56,938 nucleotides of DNA, taken from Candidatus Rifleibacteriota bacterium (GTDB lineage Bacteria > Riflebacteria > Ozemobacteria > Ozemobacterales > Ozemobacteraceae). Below are positions 52,763 through 56,938 of this stretch, piece by piece. Positions within the stretch are counted from its first letter, which is position 1, and the number at the start of each line of letters is the position of its first letter. The notes under the pieces are model-generated. The model ran no database searches and was not told the origin of the DNA. It worked only from the letters and a program-made list of their open reading frames with translations. A program made the position numbers and the translations under genes. Location: the NCBI GenBank assembly GCA_029560455.1, contig JAKQKW010000283.1:1-56938 (forward strand), in the 5' to 3' direction.

Positions 52763-53276
52763 TCAGTTCTCAATCGCCGAAATAAGTCGTCTGACCGGGC
52801 TTGCTTCGCATACCCTGCGCTATTACGAGCAGCAGTTTCCGGTGCTGCTCGATGTCGAACGCAGTCGCGGCGGGCACAGAATCTACCGTCGCCGCCATCT
52901 TGATACCATCAGTGCCATTCTTCGCCTTCTCAAAGAAGAAAAGGTTTCGATCAGACGCGCCAGAGAAATTCTCGGTGAACCAGAAAGTGCAACTGTCAAA
53001 GCTGGGAACAATGATTCTTCAGCCGAAAATGCCGATGCCAGAACGGAAACCGCTCCGGTCGAAGTCAGTCGGATGCTGACAATTGTTCTCGATCGCCTTG
53101 ACAGCCTGTGCCGGAATAGTGAAAAACGCGACCAGATGCTCTACGAACTTTTGCAAAGCCGCAAACATGACAGTGACCACGAATTGCTTGCCCAGATCTC
53201 GCGGTGTCGCCGTGAAACTCATGAAACGGTCAAGTTGTGTCAGGCTGTGATGCAGCAGAGATTTAAATCCAACTAG
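52755..53276 (+). CDS. MerR-like DNA-binding regulator
   Basis: A 173-residue protein with an N-terminal MerR winged helix (FSIAEISRLTGLASHTLRYYEQQFPVLLDVERSRGGHRIYRRRHLD; residues 5-70), a Ser/Ala-rich linker (80-100) and a C-terminal helix pair (105-165) that would make a coiled-coil dimer. No effector domain. Short MerR proteins of this type often act near cell-envelope or motility genes. Confidence 0.82.
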   Translation: MADQFSIAEISRLTGLASHTLRYYEQQFPVLLDVERSRGGHRIYRRRHLDTISAILRLLKEEKVSIRRAREILGEPESATVKAGNNDSSAENADARTETAPVEVSRMLTIVLDRLDSLCRNSEKRDQMLYELLQSRKHDSDHELLAQISRCRRETHETVKLCQAVMQQRFKSN

Positions 53277-53288
53277 AGAAGGTACCCG

Positions 53289-54041
53289 ATGCAGATTGAT
53301 GTCGCTTTCACCCCGGGTGAAGTTCAGGCCCTGGCCAGCAAGGTTTGTGTGGTTATAGATGCTGTGCGGGCAACCTCGAGTCTGACCGTTATCATGGCAA
53401 AAAAACCAAAAAAGGTTATTTTGACCACCACGATTCAGAAAGCGACAAAACTAGCCTCGCAACAGACTATTCACCCACTGCTGTGCGGCGAAAGAAAGGG
53501 GCTGCCGCCCGAAGGCTTCGACTTTGGTAACAGCCCCCGCCAGTATTTTGAAGCCGATCTCAAGGATCGGGTGCTGATTTTTACTTCGAGCAACGGAACC
53601 CGTGCGGTTGCTGATCTTGTCATTGCCCCGCATGTTTTTCTGGGTTGCTTTCTCAACGCTTCTGCCGTTGTAAAAAAGGCTTATGAGACAGCAAAGGCCA
53701 GCAATATGGATGTTTTGTTTGTCTGCGCCGGCCGTGAAGAAAAATTTGCCCTCGACGACGCCTACTGCGCTGGTCTGCTGGTATCGCGCCTTATGGGACT
53801 TATCGCTTCGGATGAAGAATTCAGCCTTGGCGATGGGGCCCAGGCAGCGCTCGGTATATTTGGCTATTATCGCGATGATCGCCGTCTTCTCGAAATGTCT
53901 GGCGCCGGTAAAGCCGTAATCGAAATAGGCCTGCAGGAAGACCTGACGTTTCTCATGCAGCGTGACCTGATTGATTGTGTGCCAGAACTGATCCGCAAAG
54001 ATTTTCCCGAGCCTGAACATGGCTTTTCAGTGATGGTGTAA
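53289..54041 (+). CDS. comB: 2-phosphosulfolactate phosphatase (ComB family)
   Basis: A 250-aa ComB enzyme that removes phosphate from 2-phosphosulfolactate, a step first known from coenzyme M synthesis but also used for sulfolactate in bacteria. The family motifs VVIDAVRATSSL, CGERKGLPPEGFDFGNSP, FTSSNGTRA and CAGREEKFALDDAYCAG are intact. No comA or comC is nearby, so the sulfonate pathway here is open. RBS AGAAGG before ATG 53289. Confidence 0.92.
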   Translation: MQIDVAFTPGEVQALASKVCVVIDAVRATSSLTVIMAKKPKKVILTTTIQKATKLASQQTIHPLLCGERKGLPPEGFDFGNSPRQYFEADLKDRVLIFTSSNGTRAVADLVIAPHVFLGCFLNASAVVKKAYETAKASNMDVLFVCAGREEKFALDDAYCAGLLVSRLMGLIASDEEFSLGDGAQAALGIFGYYRDDRRLLEMSGAGKAVIEIGLQEDLTFLMQRDLIDCVPELIRKDFPEPEHGFSVMV

Positions 54042-54045
54042 CCGC

Positions 54046-55293
54046 TTGCCTGCCCAGAAATACCCATTTCAGCTGCGCCTGCACAATAATCAGACAGTCG
54101 CTGAGATCGAAGTTACCGATCTTCTCTATCCTGAGCACAAAGCTTTTGAAGTGCTTCTGACGCTTTTGCCAAAGCTTTCCTACGTTGTTCTCAACCTTTC
54201 TGAAAAGGCCTCGATGCATCGCTCGATGGAAGAGGCTCTCGATAAGCTTCCTGAGCCTCAGAAGGTTTTTCTCGTGACCTGCCGCGATGACCAGATGCCA
54301 TTTAAAACCTTTGCTGTTAAGCGTTTTGGCGATGTTGCTACAGCTCTTATGCGTACCAGAAGCGAAGGAAACATTGCCGCGATAGTAAAGCAGGTCATTG
54401 CTATGCCGGCGATGCGTACACCTGCGTTTCGTCTGCTGAATATGCTTAAAGATCCCGATATCGCCTTTTCAAAAATAGAAGAGGTGCTGGTTAAAGAGGA
54501 GCGCCTCGCTGATCGCATGCTCAAAATCGCCAATGGCGCGAATTTTGCCCGCCGCACACCTTTTGAGAATCTGCGCGGGGCTGTTCAGTTTCTTGGCATT
54601 GAAGGCATCAGACAGATTCTGATCGAAGAAGTTTTTTATGTTCTAACCAGGGTTTTCGTTAACCAGGTCGACAAACTCACGCACATGCGACGATGTTCAG
54701 TTCTGGCAGCTCACATCGGCAAACTTCTCGGAGCCGAACAACGCCTGTTCTGGAAAATGCGCTCTGCCGGCCTGCTGCACGATCTGGGCTCACTGGCCCT
54801 GAGCTTTCACGACAGCCAGGAATATTCACGAGCCATGGCGCGACGCAAGGCACAGAACCTCAGGGTTTGTGATGCTGAACTGCAGGTCTTCGGCATCACG
54901 CATCAGGAAATCGGGGAAGCCCTGGCGCGCGAAATGAATATTCCTGAATATCTTCTGCCGGCCATTGGGCACCATCACGATTCTTCCGTGCCCGAAGAAG
55001 ACCTTTTGCTCCTCTCGGTAATTATTGCCAACGGGTATATGAATTCTCAGATCGAACAGGTCAGTTTCACTCCCTATGAGCATTATCTTGAAGTATTTGC
55101 CCGCACCCGCACCGAAAACATGGCCGGCAAGCCCCAGCCACCGGTTGTCAGAGTTTCTGATGCCGGCGAAGAATTGCCGCCAGAAGAGGGCCCTAAGCAG
55201 GATGAGGTATTCAGTTCACCAAACATCAATTTTTATCTGAAGGAGGAATTGGGAAAGATAATGATGTGCGGCTATCGGACTGAAGATTTCTGA
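54046..55293 (+). CDS. HDOD-domain signalling protein
   Basis: A 415-residue protein: an N-terminal 100-residue region (LPAQKYPFQLRLHNN, LSYVVLNLSEKA), then an HDOD domain (about 105-330: IVKQVIAMPAMRTPAFRLLNMLKDPDIA, RLADRMLKIANGANFA, LLHDLGSLAL, GEALAREMNIPEYLLPAIGHHHD). HDOD is an HD-like regulatory domain found with two-component and motility systems. Start: TTG 54046, 5 nt after the comB stop; the next in-frame Met is far inside. A hairpin GACTGAAG/CTTCAGTC overlaps the stop. Confidence 0.8.
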   Translation: MPAQKYPFQLRLHNNQTVAEIEVTDLLYPEHKAFEVLLTLLPKLSYVVLNLSEKASMHRSMEEALDKLPEPQKVFLVTCRDDQMPFKTFAVKRFGDVATALMRTRSEGNIAAIVKQVIAMPAMRTPAFRLLNMLKDPDIAFSKIEEVLVKEERLADRMLKIANGANFARRTPFENLRGAVQFLGIEGIRQILIEEVFYVLTRVFVNQVDKLTHMRRCSVLAAHIGKLLGAEQRLFWKMRSAGLLHDLGSLALSFHDSQEYSRAMARRKAQNLRVCDAELQVFGITHQEIGEALAREMNIPEYLLPAIGHHHDSSVPEEDLLLLSVIIANGYMNSQIEQVSFTPYEHYLEVFARTRTENMAGKPQPPVVRVSDAGEELPPEEGPKQDEVFSSPNINFYLKEELGKIMMCGYRTEDF

Positions 55294-55343
55294 CGCTTCA
55301 GTCTTCACTGAATTGCCTGATAATTCTCCTTGCGTTCTGTTCT

Positions 55344-55354
55344 GTTTTGCATAA
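55344..55354 (+). promoter_or_regulatory. Shared -10-region motif of the SLH-porin gene
   Basis: GTTTTGCATAA, identical to the -10 region of the other outer-membrane protein gene at 43061-43071. TTGCGT at 55330-55335 may be the -35 box with short spacing. Confidence 0.3.
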
Positions 55355-55399
55355 ATCACATTTCTTTGTGTACCCAAACCAGTTTTAACGGAGATTCCT

Positions 55400-56938
55400 A
55401 TGCGCAAAATTCTTATTCCACTGTCGGCTCTGGTATTTACAGCCGGCATCGCAATTGGTGCACCCTTCAAGGATGTTCCAACCTCTCACTGGGCCTATGA
55501 TGCAATTCACAAACTTTCTGCATCCGGTGTCTTCCAGGGTGTAACACCCGAAAAATTTGCCGGCAACAAAGGCGTCAGCCGCTATGAGCTGGCTGTGACA
55601 ACCGCAAGGCTTCTGGCCAGGGTTGAGCAGGTGTTGCAGAATGAAGATGGCACCAGCAAGCTGGTTACCAAAGAAGACCTGGCCAATATCGAGCGCCTGC
55701 AGAAGGAGTTCTCTGACGAGCTGGCTTCACTTGGTATTCGCACCGGCAAGCTTGAAGAAGACCTGATGAAGGCCAAAGACGATGTCTCGCTGCTTAAAAC
55801 CGATGTGAAAGAAATCAAGGATAAAATGGCTACCGGCGTCGATGAAAAGATCAAGATCGGCGGCAACCTCCTTGTTCGTCACTCAAACCTGCATCATAAA
55901 AACGACTGGGCTACCAACTACAACTATCCACCGGGTAGTGCGTCACGTCAGAGAGCTGGCAACAGCAATAATTCGCTCACCGAAAGCCAGTTTCGCTTCA
56001 TGTTCAACGCCAAGGTCGACGAAAACATCGATTTCTCGGCAAGATGGGTTCTGTTCGGCAAATATACCGATTCTCAGCTCAACCTTGCCCAGTCTAACCG
56101 CGGTGGCGCTTTTGGCAGACCCGGCATCGGTAATCTTACCGTATCAGATAACAATATCAATTATGCTTACCTGAATATCAAAAAAATGTTTCAGGATCCC
56201 GGCATGTTTACTTTCGGCCGGGTTCTCTATAATGCCAACCATGGCATGCTGGTAGATAACTATATTGATGTAATCCGCTATGGTCGCAAAGTTGGCGATG
56301 TCGATATGATGGCTCAGGCCATCTATGACCGACATCAGGGCAGCTACAAAGATGATGGTCCGGTTGATTATCGCCCGGTCTATAACCTCGATATGAAGAC
56401 CAAGGTTCACGATCATTCACTGTATCTTGGTCTTTACGCACAGGATGAACCAGCTCTGGCAAAACGACGCGGTACTAATATTCTGCTTTCATCAGCATTC
56501 CCGACTGCTGCTCAGGTTGCTTCAGGAACCTTTGGCTCACAGCTCAGTGACAAGCGTCGCGACGTTGAATTTGGTTCAAAAGGCCAGATCGGTAAAAGCA
56601 AGCACTGGTCTTATGACCTCGGCTTCACTTTCACTAACTACTCTGTTGACATGCTCACCTCTGTTGCAACAGCAACCCGTGATATCGACCTTGCCGGCTG
56701 GCAGGGCCTTGCTGCCGTTAAATACGAAAGCCATAAAAACTGGGCCGGTAAAGTCAGCTACGCCTTTGCTGACGATGAATCAGTGGGCGGTATCACTCTG
56801 TTGAACGATATGCGCTACGTTGATTTTTCCGAAACCCCCTGGGAAGACATTTCTCGCGGTAACCCCTATTTTTCGAGGGGCATGCAGAACATGTACGACC
56901 TGAAGGTTCAGGCTGAATACAAGCCGAAAGAATGTAAG
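55400..56938 (+). CDS. SLH-domain outer-membrane porin (3' end outside window)
   Basis: Start of a large surface porin; 513 codons are visible. Signal peptide (KILIPLSALVFTAGIAIGA), one SLH domain (about 22-72: FKDVPTSHWAYDAIHKLSASGVF, RYELAVTTARLL), a coiled-coil stalk (75-150: EDLANIERLQKEFSDEL, KAKDDVSLLKTDVKEI) and then a beta-barrel of many Tyr/Gly/Asn-rich strands. The same layout is known from SlpA/SomA-type proteins that link outer membrane to cell wall. RBS CGGAG before ATG 55400; no stop before the window end. Confidence 0.9.
   Translation, partial: MRKILIPLSALVFTAGIAIGAPFKDVPTSHWAYDAIHKLSASGVFQGVTPEKFAGNKGVSRYELAVTTARLLARVEQVLQNEDGTSKLVTKEDLANIERLQKEFSDELASLGIRTGKLEEDLMKAKDDVSLLKTDVKEIKDKMATGVDEKIKIGGNLLVRHSNLHHKNDWATNYNYPPGSASRQRAGNSNNSLTESQFRFMFNAKVDENIDFSARWVLFGKYTDSQLNLAQSNRGGAFGRPGIGNLTVSDNNINYAYLNIKKMFQDPGMFTFGRVLYNANHGMLVDNYIDVIRYGRKVGDVDMMAQAIYDRHQGSYKDDGPVDYRPVYNLDMKTKVHDHSLYLGLYAQDEPALAKRRGTNILLSSAFPTAAQVASGTFGSQLSDKRRDVEFGSKGQIGKSKHWSYDLGFTFTNYSVDMLTSVATATRDIDLAGWQGLAAVKYESHKNWAGKVSYAFADDESVGGITLLNDMRYVDFSETPWEDISRGNPYFSRGMQNMYDLKVQAEYKPKECK

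Noticed and set aside
1..56938. Prophage, CRISPR array, tRNA or rRNA genes
   Set aside because: No integrase, phage structural or terminase gene, no regularly spaced repeat, and no tRNA T-loop or rRNA-like stretch was found on either strand.

Overview
The window (about 57 kb, moderate GC, no rRNA, tRNA, CRISPR, prophage or transposase gene seen) looks like the chromosome of a diderm, probably anaerobic or fermentative bacterium. The diderm call rests on a TolC-MacA-MacB set, a beta-barrel protein ending in Phe, an SLH-domain porin and an AsmA-like protein. The anaerobic lean rests on a single-chain pyruvate:ferredoxin oxidoreductase and a two-cluster ferredoxin-type aldo/keto reductase. The FloA/NfeD cluster, many-GAF HD-GYP protein, 2-phosphosulfolactate phosphatase and SLH-porin recall deep-branching environmental lineages such as Candidatus Riflebacteria/Ozemobacteria, but that placement is inference.

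Layout. 0-8 kb: polyamine genes (spermidine synthase C-terminal part, SpeD/H), a large hybrid kinase, a Na/Pi symporter and a radical SAM protein. 8-11.5 kb: queuosine salvage hydrolase, two exported hydrolases (EEP and class B acid phosphatase) and, between these two, a non-coding stretch that folds into a large branched RNA. 11.5-16.6 kb: HinT, ribosomal protein bS21, then a membrane-microdomain cluster (two NfeD proteins, FloA, a repeat-bearing small membrane protein, an acyltransferase-like protein). 16.7-30 kb: mixed accessory and housekeeping genes (prolyl oligopeptidase, MerR-TipAS regulator, AsmA, AKR, Smr, EVE, macro domain, App1-like phosphatase, subtilase), with two direct copies of a MITE-like element. 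30-43 kb: PFOR, GNAT, PfkB kinase, an intein-derived free-standing protein translationally close to an uninterrupted PcrA/UvrD helicase, a membrane-anchored glycogen-binding-type domain and a PocR-GAF4-HD-GYP protein. 43-57 kb: outer-membrane barrel, TolC-MacA-MacB(ATPase)-MacB(permease) operon, NUDIX, several exported unknowns, MerR-like regulator, ComB, HDOD protein and the start of an SLH porin.

Most notable: (1) the gene at 35909-37021 is a full-length homologue of the intein known from UvrD/PcrA helicases, but it stands alone, has lost every splicing residue I can place, and ends 3 nt before an intein-free helicase gene. (2) A 288-bp and a 173-bp copy of an element with terminal inverted repeats; the longer one carries two 10-bp hairpins whose loops are exactly complementary (kissing loops). 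(3) A roughly 216-nt candidate structured RNA at 10269-10484 with a long interrupted terminal helix, a 15-bp helix and an apical three-way junction. (4) A MerR-TipAS gene with an ideal internal ribosome binding site exactly at the TipAS domain start. (5) Three genes whose good -10 boxes lie only 6-10 nt before the start codon, suggesting leaderless translation. All calls come from reading the sequence; no database search was possible.
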